Positions 17,385 to 24,495 of a DNA stretch of 42,049 nucleotides are shown in pieces. Positions within the stretch are counted from its first letter, which is position 1. Each line of letters begins with the position of its first letter. The DNA lies in contig CAJWGN010000014.1 in the NCBI GenBank assembly GCA_913031035.1, forward strand, positions 1-42,049, written 5' to 3'. This DNA is from an uncultured Gammaproteobacteria bacterium (GTDB taxonomy: Bacteria > Pseudomonadota > Gammaproteobacteria > Pseudomonadales > Pseudohongiellaceae). The notes under the pieces were generated by a model. It saw only the letters and a program-made list of their open reading frames with translations, was not told where the DNA came from and ran no database searches. The position numbers were made by a program, and so were the translations under genes.

Positions 17385-17500
17385 ATAGGCTTTAAAAATT
17401 TTCTAAAGTGGTCGCTCACAAGGTTTCTAAAGTGGTCCCTAATAATGTTTCTAATAAAGTCCCTAACAAAGCCCTTAATAAAGTCCCCAAGAAAGCTCCA
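17385..17500. repeat. Degenerate 12/24-bp repeat
   Basis: Segments such as aaagtggtcgctcacaaggt, aaagtggtccctaataatgt, aaagtccctaac, aaagccctt, aataaagtcccc and aagaaagctcc follow each other in steps of about 12 or 24 bases. On the minus strand it is read by an unconvincing ORF as a repeated RDFIRN/RDHFRN pattern. Confidence 0.6.
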
Positions 17501-17607
17501 AGCCGCTCCTTTGTCTGCGTGGGCGTTCAGCCTCATTAGTCCTGACAAAACACCGCGGCCAAAACTCAATTGCCAAAACCAAGAGATCAAACTACTCTGG
17601 TGTTTTG

Positions 17608-18846
17608 ATGTGGCAGGCTAAATTAAAGTTGTATAAACCATTGCGCGCTTTACACAAATTCATTTTTCCCCTGTTGCTTCTCGGCTGCGCATTGGCTTTT
17701 CCGGTTACAGCGCAGGATCGTTTGGCGGCTTTGGTAGGTGATGGCAGCGTGATGCTGCAGTCACCGAATGGTGAAGCGCTGGTTAGTATCAACCCGAACA
17801 GGCCGTTGGTGCCAGCATCCCTCCTTAAGATTCCGATGGCCCATGTGGCATTAACCACCCTCGGGGAAGACTTTCGCTTCGAGACTCATTTTTATCAAAA
17901 TGACAGTGGCGACCTGTTGATTCGGGGTTTAGGCGATCCGTTTCTAGTATCCGAGGAGATTGCCCGTATTGCCGATACGCTTGCCGAGCGCGGCCTGCAA
18001 CAAGTCGCCCGTTTGGTAATGGATGACTCGGCGTTTGAGCCGAATCCCGATCTCCCATTGGAGGAGGGTGCGAATGATCCATATGCCGCCCGCAACAGCG
18101 CGCTGGCGGTCAATTTTAATACGGTGAGTCTGGCATGGGCAGCGGGCAGTAAGTTGACCTCCGGTGAGCCGCAAACTCCCTTAACAAACCTTGCCAGAGC
18201 ACTTGGCTCACAGCTAACACCTGGAGACGAGCAAAGAATCAATCTTGGGGGCGACCCTGTTGCTGGACTGCAGCAAGCTCAACAGCTATTTCAATACTTT
18301 CTTAAAGAGTCAGGCATAGCTGTGACCGATGCGGATTTTTATCGTGAAGCCGTAACCGAAGAATGGACACTTTCTTATAGCCATTCAAGTTCGCGTTCGC
18401 TACGCGATAACTTAGATGGCATGCTGCGATACTCAAACAATTTTATCGCCAATCAGCTATTCCTCACTCTTGGTGCACAAAGCACTGGCTACCCCGCAAC
18501 GAGCGAAGCAGCCCGGACTGCGCTCCAGGAAAAGCTCTCTGCCCTTTATGGGACAAGTTTTGGGGGTGATCCACAGTTCTTGCTCATGCTGGAAGGCTCA
18601 GGACTTTCCCGCGAACAGCGCACCAGCGCCGCCGGCATGATGCGTATTCTCGAAGTCTTCAAACCCTATGCAGATCTGCTGCCTGAGGTGGGCGGGGTTC
18701 TGCGCAAGAGCGGTACCTTGAGCGGTGTTTACAATTTTGCAGGCTATATCCGGGGAACCGATGGTTTGTATCCGTTTGTGATTCTGACTAACCAGGCGGT
18801 CAACAGCCGTGCTGATATTTTAAGAATTTTGCAGCGACGGCTTTAG
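17608..18846 (+). CDS. dacB: D-alanyl-D-alanine carboxypeptidase/endopeptidase, PBP4 type (S13)
   Basis: 412 residues from ATG at 17608 (TTG three bases earlier is less likely). A signal peptide (about 1-36, ending AVTAQ-like FPVTAQD) exports it to the periplasm, where it would trim or cut peptidoglycan peptides. All active-site motifs are visible: S71-x-x-K74 in ASLLK, S276-x-N278 in YSNNF, and K367-S-G in RKSGTLSG. The insert between the first and second motifs, which carries the PBP4 extra domains, is shorter than in E. coli PBP4 (total about 477 residues), as in many marine relatives. It stands alone between convergent or unrelated genes. Confidence 0.88.
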   Translation: MWQAKLKLYKPLRALHKFIFPLLLLGCALAFPVTAQDRLAALVGDGSVMLQSPNGEALVSINPNRPLVPASLLKIPMAHVALTTLGEDFRFETHFYQNDSGDLLIRGLGDPFLVSEEIARIADTLAERGLQQVARLVMDDSAFEPNPDLPLEEGANDPYAARNSALAVNFNTVSLAWAAGSKLTSGEPQTPLTNLARALGSQLTPGDEQRINLGGDPVAGLQQAQQLFQYFLKESGIAVTDADFYREAVTEEWTLSYSHSSSRSLRDNLDGMLRYSNNFIANQLFLTLGAQSTGYPATSEAARTALQEKLSALYGTSFGGDPQFLLMLEGSGLSREQRTSAAGMMRILEVFKPYADLLPEVGGVLRKSGTLSGVYNFAGYIRGTDGLYPFVILTNQAVNSRADILRILQRRL

Positions 18847-18966
18847 GTTAAAAAAGGTCAGGAAAAATTCGCGTTTGGCGGCATAGCAGTCGTTGAACTA
18901 ACAGAGTAAGTAATTGATTGTAGAAGAGGCGGGCTAACATTCGATTAGCTAGTTTGACTTAGGGGG

Positions 18967-19611
18967 TTACCGATACCTAACCGTAGTTCCATCCCCTACG
19001 TAAAACCTTGTTTCGCTAATTTCTTCCCTTAATTGGTTATAGAGCGCTCGTGCCAGCTGCGTATTGTCTTTAGACATATCAATAGCAAGTTCAAGTAAGG
19101 AAGGGCTATTAATCACCGTAGTTCTTTCGGTTAAGACAATTGATTCTATCAAAGAGATATTTTTAGATTTAAAGGCATGGCTAATAGCGTGGCCAAGAAT
19201 ATACTTTCTAAGTGGCAGAAATATTAACGTTGCCCTTTTTATGAGTTCTGGTTTAGTTAAGCGTATGCTGGGTCTCTCTATTGATGTTTTCACGATACTT
19301 GAGTGATAAATAAAGAAGTCAATTTCTTCAATGCTATTTAGGTTCAAGTTTTTGGCTTCCCTTATGCAAAGGTCAAGCACGCCCTCCGGTTTAGCAGCTA
19401 GTATTTTATCGCGCCATCCACCCAGTGAACAAAAATCTTGGAGGGTAGCGCTGGCTAAGACGTCATCAATGAGAAGCGATAAATCCTTAGTTAAGTTGCC
19501 AAATATCAGGCGGGCGTAACCCCCGCAAGTTGAGCAATACATTTCGCCGCATTTTGGATTTTCTGCGGCAAGGCTCGCCAGTTTTTCTAACAGCTCAGTC
19601 GTTGTATGCAT
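18967..19611 (-). CDS. Hypothetical protein with cysteine cluster, 214 aa
   Basis: ATG at 19611. Near the N-terminus C21, C26 and C29 stand as C-GEMY-C-ST-C-GGY, a likely metal-binding knuckle, though only three cysteines are close together. The rest is mainly helical (LTKDLSLLIDDVLASATLQD, KPELIKRATLIFLPLRKYIL) and ends with GDGTTVRYR. It has no signal peptide or membrane helix. I do not recognise the family. It is convergent with the PBP4 gene, and its AT-richer composition than neighbours and isolated position suggest a mobile cargo gene. Two long inverted repeats lie upstream of it. Confidence 0.6.
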   Translation of the reverse strand: MHTTTELLEKLASLAAENPKCGEMYCSTCGGYARLIFGNLTKDLSLLIDDVLASATLQDFCSLGGWRDKILAAKPEGVLDLCIREAKNLNLNSIEEIDFFIYHSSIVKTSIERPSIRLTKPELIKRATLIFLPLRKYILGHAISHAFKSKNISLIESIVLTERTTVINSPSLLELAIDMSKDNTQLARALYNQLREEISETRFYVGDGTTVRYR

Positions 19612-19850
19612 AAAATTAATAATATGGTCCCGTTCTTACTGCGTGCCTTCTAGTAGAGTTTTCGCATGATCAATCAATAGATTCTCACTCTGGCAATCAT
19701 ACTCGTCAGGTACGATTTGATATGCCGATGTAATTTCTTTTTCCCCACCATGTTTGCTGCTGTGTGCTTGTATTATGAGGTGTCAAAAGAATCAATTTTA
19801 AAAGTATTCGGCTTAACTCCAAGTTGAGAAGTTAAACTGAGTAAGAAGGC

Positions 19851-19906
19851 ACTAATAGTTTAATTGTTGAAGATGAGTCTTTTCGCTAAGCAATTAAACT
19901 ATTAGT
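19851..19906. repeat. Perfect 16-bp inverted repeat with 24-base loop
   Basis: actaatagtttaattg (19851-19866) is exactly complementary to caattaaactattagt (19891-19906). It is AT-rich, long-stemmed and has no T tail, so an ordinary terminator is unlikely. Confidence 0.85.
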
Positions 19907-20020
19907 TTCCCCAGAGGTTCTGGGTCTGAGCAGCCTTTTGATTGATAGAGATAAATCCACATTTTATAAACAGAAATAAATCGGAGCCGTTTTGCTCCTG
20001 AAAACTTCTCGCTATCAAAG

Positions 20021-20063
20021 TCGCAAGTTTTTCCCGCCGCTTCCGGCTGAGAAAAACTTGCGA
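20021..20063. repeat. Perfect 13-bp inverted repeat with inner GC hairpin
   Basis: tcgcaagtttttc (20021-20033) pairs with gaaaaacttgcga (20051-20063). Inside, gccg (20036-20039) pairs with cggc (20044-20047) around cttc, giving a two-part stem. It lies about 110 bases beyond the stop of the minus-strand amidohydrolase gene, so it may be that gene's distal terminator, or a small structured RNA or mobile-element end. Confidence 0.8.
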
Positions 20064-20170
20064 TTTAGGAGAGTTTAAAGTCTGTATTCAGTTTTTTCCG
20101 CTATATAATGATGGACAAAATACAATTATAAAAATGGCTCAAAGTAACTTAATCGCCTGTCTTTCTAGAG

Positions 20171-21220
20171 TTATCTCCCAGTTACTTCAAACCCCTCAAT
20201 AAACGCCGCCAGGTTCTGTCCCAACTCAGGGCAAAGATAACCCCCTTCCTGCACGATCACAGTTGGCAATTGTAGTCTTTCAGAAATCATTTCCCCAATG
20301 CTTTTGAAGCCCTCGGTGGAGACGGCTAAGCCTGCGATTGGGTCACCCTCGTACGCGTCGAGGCCTAGAGCAATAACCAGCGCTTGGGGTTGGTACTGCT
20401 CAATTGCTTGCAGTGCTCGGTCTAGTGTTTCTAGGTAGATTTTGTCTTTTGTACCGCGCGGCAGCGGGAAATTGAAATTGTAGCCTTGGCCTTCTGCCTC
20501 CCCGGTTTCGGATTCATAGCCCCAGAAAAAAGGATAGAAGCGTTCGGGGTGTGCATGGAGTGAAACGGTGAGCACATCGGCGCGGTCATAAAAGGCCATT
20601 TGCGTGCCATTGCCATGGTGCAGGTCGACATCCAGGATTGCGACCCTGTCAAACTTCTCTAGCAGGCGCTGTGCGGCGATAGCGGTGTTATTTAGATAGC
20701 AGAAGCCGCCAGCGAGTTCGGGTCCGGCGTGGTGGCCAGGCGGGCGGCTTAAGGCGTAGCAGGCGGGCTCGCCAGCTAATACGAGATCTGCGGCGTGCAA
20801 CGCAGACCAGCTGCTCCACAGGGCGCTTTCCCATGTGTCAGTTGATATTGGGCAGGAGGCGTCGGCCATGTGAAAGCCTGCTTGGGCTACTAACGATTTC
20901 GGGTATTCGCCGTCGCGGTTGGTTGGATGGATGTTGGGAGTCACCTCATCAGCGGCGCCTTTGATGTGTGACCAGCGAGTGGCGGCATGTTCAAGAAAAC
21001 TAAGGTAGCGTTGGGGGTGAACCTTCATGACGGTGTTGATGCCGTCGCTGTCATTTAAGCCATAGTCGGGCGGCGTCACCTGTGTCATGCCTGCAGCCTC
21101 AACACCCTTTAACAATAGCTCAACGCGCTCTGGAGACTCCGGGTTGGGTTCTCTAACGCCGTTGATTAAATAGCTTTTTGGGTAGTGCTTGTTTTGTTTA
21201 GCATTGAAAACGCACTTCAT
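20171..21220 (-). CDS. Acetylpolyamine amidohydrolase (class II histone-deacetylase fold)
   Basis: 349 residues from ATG at 21220. Catalytic and zinc residues of the arginase/deacetylase fold are visible: H163-H164 in SRPPGHHAGPELAGGFCYLN, D199 and H201 in AILDVDLHHGNGTQMAF, and a third zinc aspartate in LGLDAYEGDP. The PPGHHAGP loop and the N-terminal NAKQNKHYPKSYLINGVREP segment are characteristic of bacterial acetylpolyamine deacetylases rather than acetoin AcuC. It should remove acetyl groups from putrescine, cadaverine or spermidine derivatives in the cytoplasm, freeing them for catabolism. No polyamine genes are adjacent, so the pathway link is from family knowledge only. Confidence 0.88.
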   Translation of the reverse strand: MKCVFNAKQNKHYPKSYLINGVREPNPESPERVELLLKGVEAAGMTQVTPPDYGLNDSDGINTVMKVHPQRYLSFLEHAATRWSHIKGAADEVTPNIHPTNRDGEYPKSLVAQAGFHMADASCPISTDTWESALWSSWSALHAADLVLAGEPACYALSRPPGHHAGPELAGGFCYLNNTAIAAQRLLEKFDRVAILDVDLHHGNGTQMAFYDRADVLTVSLHAHPERFYPFFWGYESETGEAEGQGYNFNFPLPRGTKDKIYLETLDRALQAIEQYQPQALVIALGLDAYEGDPIAGLAVSTEGFKSIGEMISERLQLPTVIVQEGGYLCPELGQNLAAFIEGFEVTGR

Positions 21221-21805
21221 CGTGTTAGTCCTTGTCAGCTGCTTTGCTAGTGCCGTTATAGGTGGCTGTTTTAGGCGCCGGGTTAGGGGCTGTATTAAAA
21301 AAGGTGCTAGACGCTATATTACAAAAGATATGAAAATTTGTACTACAAAGCTGTATTAAAAATGCTGCTAAAGGCTGTCTTAGAAACCACCTACCGGTAA
21401 TTTGGCCTCTTTAGGGAGTTCAATAAAATAGGTTAGAGTAAATATACAGCAGTTTTGGTAAATGGTGAGCAGGGGCGGAATAATTCCTCTGGAATAACAG
21501 GGCAGCTCAAAGCGAAGCTCTCACACATGGATGTGCGAGTCTATGAACAAACGAGGGGATACGAATAGTTTAATGGCGGATCAATCCAAGCCTAACGATA
21601 CGGTTTAGCTGTTAGTGTCCCCTATCTCTATTGTTGGCACAGAGCAGGCGAGCCGCCTTTAGCCTAAAATGACCGTAGCGCATACATCTATCAGGCAACA
21701 GGGGTTGGGATGATGAGTGGAAAGTTCGCCCAAGCGAGAAATCTAAGAATTACCCTGGTTCTTTTTTGAGGTACTGTTACTTCCTAGACTCATTCGAACG
21801 GGTCA
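21221..21805. other. Intergenic region with degenerate repeats
   Basis: No gene seen. From about 21240 to 21390 phrases like ggctgtattaaaaaaggtgc, gctatattacaaaag and gctgtattaaaaatgctgc recur irregularly, as a decayed tandem repeat. Beyond 21400 I see only short unconvincing frames, and no remnant of the receptor barrel. Confidence 0.45.
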
Positions 21806-21832
21806 AAAAGCCAGCAATTCCAGCTGGCTTTT
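21806..21832 (-). terminator. Rho-independent terminator of the truncated receptor gene
   Basis: aaaagccagc (21806-21815) pairs perfectly over 10 bp with gctggctttt (21823-21832) around 7 bases. On the minus strand the stem ends in TTTTTGACC, 10 bases after the receptor stop codon. The A/T runs on both sides make it potentially bidirectional. Confidence 0.75.
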
Positions 21833-21841
21833 GTGCCGAGC

Positions 21842-22456
21842 TCAAAGAAAATATACAGCACTATTAACAGCAGTATTAATAGTGCTGCTAATAGCACTTC
21901 TAGTTGAGAAAAACGGTTTCACGCATACCACTTTTATCGAACCTCTGGTGTCCGCCGTTGGCGCCTTTGATACAAGATTGACGACACCGCCAGGTGCTAG
22001 GGTTCCATACAACACTGATGCTGGCCCTTTTAACACTTCAACTCGATCAAGCACCTCAGTTGGTGAGGAGGCGAGTTGAAAAAATGGCCTGCCATCACGA
22101 AGATAATTGGACCCATCTCGTAAGTTGAAACCGCGCACTTGGTAGGATGAATAGGCGCCAAGAAAGTTATTGGATTTTTGAACGCTGGAATCATTCTGCA
22201 AAATCTGATCCAGCCTGAACGATTGCTGATCGGCAATGAGTTCGCTGTTAATAATAAATACCGACGCTGGAGTTTCTAGGAGCGGGACGTCTTGCTTGAG
22301 AGCGGTAGTTGCTTTCTTTTCATAATATCCAATTTGCTGACCTCGAACTATAATCTCTTCAATCTGCTGAGCGGTTTGCGCAAAAGCGAAAAAGGGAAGG
22401 CTAGTGCACGCAGCGGCAATTGCAAAAGCGATCGTCTCAGTCATTCTAGGTTTCAT
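21842..22456 (-). pseudogene. TonB-dependent siderophore receptor reduced to its plug domain
   Basis: 204 codons from ATG at 22456. A signal peptide (to about residue 27, FAFAQ) is followed by a TonB box (IEEIIVRGQ) and a nearly full plug: LLETPASVFIINSELIADQQ, YQVRGFNLRDGSNYLRDGRP, VEVLKGPASVLYGTLAPGGV. These motifs are those of siderophore receptors. The sequence stops matching after about residue 172; the expected 500-residue beta-barrel is missing. It is replaced by a low-complexity tail (AISSTINTAVNSAV) encoded by short repeats, then a stop just before an intact terminator. A barrel-less receptor cannot transport, so this is almost certainly a deletion remnant, though start, leader and Fur box survive. 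Confidence 0.8.
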
Positions 22457-22485
22457 TTAGTACCCCTTAGTTCGTGGCATTAAAC

Positions 22486-22504
22486 GAAATGACAATCATT
22501 CTCA
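22486..22504. promoter_or_regulatory. Fur box before the siderophore receptor remnant
   Basis: gaaatgacaatcattctca, read on either strand, matches the Fur consensus core (minus strand: GAGAATGATTGTCATTTC). It lies 30 bases before the receptor's ATG, where bound Fur would block transcription. Confidence 0.65.
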
Positions 22505-23085
22505 TATAGACTTACAAGAGCTACACTCTCTCATCAGTATCGTGGGTGCCGTGCAAAGGTCGTTGAAATGGTTATTTTGTATATGCGGAGGCAGACCCAG
22601 AGTTTCGACTAATCGAGTAGGGTCATGTTGAAATTCTAGGTTGAGGCTGAGGCTGAGGCTGAGGCTGAGGCTGAGGCTGAGGCTGAGGTGTTTTAGTGTT
22701 TTATAAAAAAAATGAGTCGAGCTGGCTTCAATCTGTTGATACAGATATGGCCGGCTGACTCAAGTATGCGTACCCGTTAGACGCAAAAATCACCCTACTT
22801 GGGGAGGATTAGTTTTTCATTCGACGAGATTCTGAGGCTATTTTTGCTCTCGCAGCGTGTAAAAATATTGTTTTTCCTCTCGTGGAAAAGATCAGAACTG
22901 CTTTCAGGCTTGGATTCCTTCTGCACTGCAAGGGTTGGAGGATTTGACTTTTTCGATACTTATTCCTCTCATCATTCATCGCTTGTATTTTCAGGATCGC
23001 CTGGGATTAGTCTCGAAGTCTTTTACGGCTAAGCCCCTGTTTACCTACATTGGAGAGGCAATGGTAAATCGAATAATTACTTATT
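22505..23085. other. Divergent intergenic region of the iron locus
   Basis: It separates the receptor remnant (minus) from the PepSY operon (plus) and holds a 6-bp tandem repeat at 22645-22686. A 77-codon frame at 22799-23032 is not convincing (no homology recognised, phenylalanine/serine-rich). Confidence 0.5.
22645..22686. repeat. 6-bp tandem repeat, seven exact copies
   Basis: ggctga is repeated seven times without error. Such a perfect array is prone to slippage, and it lies between two Fur boxes in a divergent promoter region. Confidence 0.95.
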
Positions 23086-23104
23086 GCAAATGATAATGAT
23101 TCGC
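23086..23104. promoter_or_regulatory. Fur box before the PepSY operon
   Basis: gcaaatgataatgattcgc contains two perfect aatgat hexamers followed by the inverted tcgcat, a classic Fur arrangement. It lies 33 bases before the first gene's ATG at 23138, so the operon should be induced by iron shortage. Confidence 0.8.
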
Positions 23105-23137
23105 ATTAAGATTTGTTTTTGCTTTGGAGAGAATGTC

Positions 23138-23440
23138 ATGCCAAATACACAAGATTTACTGCTCGAGGATGTCGACCAGATACCTGAAATGGATACGATC
23201 ACCGCTTCGCTGCTTTTTTTGCTAAGTAAACCCGGTGCTGAATCTGATTCCTCAGTATCAAAAGCAATCGTTGACCATCTGCTACTACTCGAAAAACATC
23301 CCGGCTGCAAAACAGGGGTGCTTAATAATACGGCCAGAAAGCTAAGGTTTTACTGGAATGAATTGCGAAGTGAAAAGCAGCAGCAAGCTACAGAGTCTTT
23401 AATCGCATCGGATTTAGCACCTACTGATTTTTTGCACTAA
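23138..23440 (+). CDS. Small conserved-looking protein, first gene of the Fur-boxed operon
   Basis: 100 residues from ATG at 23138, chosen over an upstream TTG because GGAGAG lies 8 bases before it and the upstream part overlaps the Fur box. The protein is soluble and helical: MPNTQDLLLEDVDQIPEMDT, then ITASLLFLLSK, KAIVDHLLLLEKHPGCKTGV and a basic helix. I recall similar short proteins next to TonB receptors and PepSY genes in marine Gammaproteobacteria, but I cannot name a family. Its place directly after the Fur box makes a role in iron acquisition likely. Confidence 0.65.
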   Translation: MPNTQDLLLEDVDQIPEMDTITASLLFLLSKPGAESDSSVSKAIVDHLLLLEKHPGCKTGVLNNTARKLRFYWNELRSEKQQQATESLIASDLAPTDFLH

Positions 23441-23486
23441 CTGCAGATATAACGTCAATAAAACGAACTCAAATGAAGAGTGATTT

Positions 23487-23708
23487 ATGAATAAAAATGA
23501 GAATTGTGTGAGTGAAGTAGTGGTGCAAGGAAGGTTCAGCGCTATAACTGTATGTCCAGAGTGTAATTTGTACAACTTACATATAGGGCCGATGTCATTT
23601 AGGCTTGAAGCACATATTTTAGAAAGCGTTTGTGAGATGTTTGCAGAATTTAATCTGAATCGTCAAATGCCAACGGAAGTTACCGGTAAAGCAATGTTTA
23701 AACACTAA
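23487..23708 (+). CDS. Small protein with CxxC motif, 73 aa
   Basis: ATG at 23487, 46 bases after the previous stop, with AAGAG before it. The centre reads ITVCPECNLYNLHIGPMSFR, then LEAHILESVCEMFAEF: a CPEC metal-knuckle motif followed by a beta segment and a helix. It is too short for an enzyme and could bind iron or zinc. Order and spacing place it in the Fur-boxed operon. Family not recognised with certainty. Confidence 0.6.
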   Translation: MNKNENCVSEVVVQGRFSAITVCPECNLYNLHIGPMSFRLEAHILESVCEMFAEFNLNRQMPTEVTGKAMFKH

Positions 23709-23877
23709 GTATGCTTCACGCTCGAGCATCTGTCTCCAAAGCGCATATGAATCAGTTCCCCCTATGACAAATGTGTGAATTATCATTTTTGGTTTTCGGC
23801 GTCATGTTCTCTAAAGTTCGCGTTTAAGCGTGTTTTTTGGCGCTCGAAATATTGATAAACATCATGGGAATTATAAA

Positions 23878-24192
23878 GTGATTGTCGCTTCTGTTATGTT
23901 GTGGTTTGCGAGTTTGAGCGCCTATTGCTGCTCTAAACAGCAAACACTTTTTGAAAAACCTGTTGGGAAACTCCCTGGATGGAGTGTTTTTTCCTTGCTC
24001 TTGTTTTTCGCAATTCTGTTTATGCTTGGCACCTATGATTTAGCGACGTCACTTTTCGTGGCCTTGGCTTTTGTGATGGCGGCGTGGATCGCGATTATTC
24101 TGATCCGCGGACACTATCAACATTCTTTGCTTTCAATGTTGATTAGCGGTGCTCTTGTTTCTATATTTATTTTTGGTTTGGGTGCAGCGTGA
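23878..24192 (+). CDS. Small membrane protein, DUF3325-like
   Basis: 104 residues from GTG at 23878, with GGGA 8 bases before; an upstream GTG at 23830 would add 16 residues that do not look membrane-like. Three to four helices are seen: VIVASVMLWFASLSAYCCSK, VFSLLLFFAILFMLGTYDLA, SLFVALAFVMAAWIAIILI and a last one. The SAYCCSKQQ-(x)n-KPVGKLPGW loop suits DUF3325, a small family that accompanies PepSY_TM genes in iron loci. Its stop overlaps the next gene's ATG (TGATG), showing translational coupling. Confidence 0.6.
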   Translation: MIVASVMLWFASLSAYCCSKQQTLFEKPVGKLPGWSVFSLLLFFAILFMLGTYDLATSLFVALAFVMAAWIAIILIRGHYQHSLLSMLISGALVSIFIFGLGAA

Positions 24193-24449
24193 TGTGGAAA
24201 AAGACAAGTGCGGCTTTAATTGGGGGGTGCTTACTCTCAATCTCTCTGACTCTAAATTTGAACTACTTATTGCCGTTGAGTGTCGATGCCTTATTGATGT
24301 TAGGTATGCTGCTAGCGTTTCCTGTCTGGGGAGCTCTCATGGTTTGGTGCTACTCAAGTTCTGATGGTATGCAAGCCTGGAAGCGCTGTAGTGGGTTAAT
24401 GACACTTTCACTCGCTCTGAATACGGTTTTGTTTTTCAGTCAGGCCTAA
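24192..24449 (+). CDS. Small membrane protein, DUF3649-like
   Basis: 85 residues from ATG at 24192, sharing its A with the previous stop. Three hydrophobic segments: SAALIGGCLLSISLTLNLNY, ALLMLGMLLAFPVWGALMVW and a final one after MQAWKRCSG. The LPLS-x-x-x-AL-x-x-GMLL-x-F-x-x-W-x-AL-x-x-W pattern matches DUF3649, which is typically encoded beside PepSY_TM and DUF3325 genes. Probably a subunit or helper of the PepSY membrane protein that follows 46 bases later. Confidence 0.6.
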   Translation: MWKKTSAALIGGCLLSISLTLNLNYLLPLSVDALLMLGMLLAFPVWGALMVWCYSSSDGMQAWKRCSGLMTLSLALNTVLFFSQA

Positions 24450-24495
24450 ATTTGCTCACAGCTACGGGCCGTAGATTTTTAAAGGCTCATAACAG

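Larger units (their letters stand above)
19612..20170. other. Intergenic region with two long inverted repeats
   Basis: No ORF of note. It contains two perfect long hairpins (19851-19906 and 20021-20063) described separately. The rest has no signal I can name. Confidence 0.6.

Noticed and set aside
22799..23032. 77-codon frame in the iron-locus promoter region
   Set aside because: Low-complexity Phe/Ser-rich product, no recognised family, and it sits in a divergent regulatory region.
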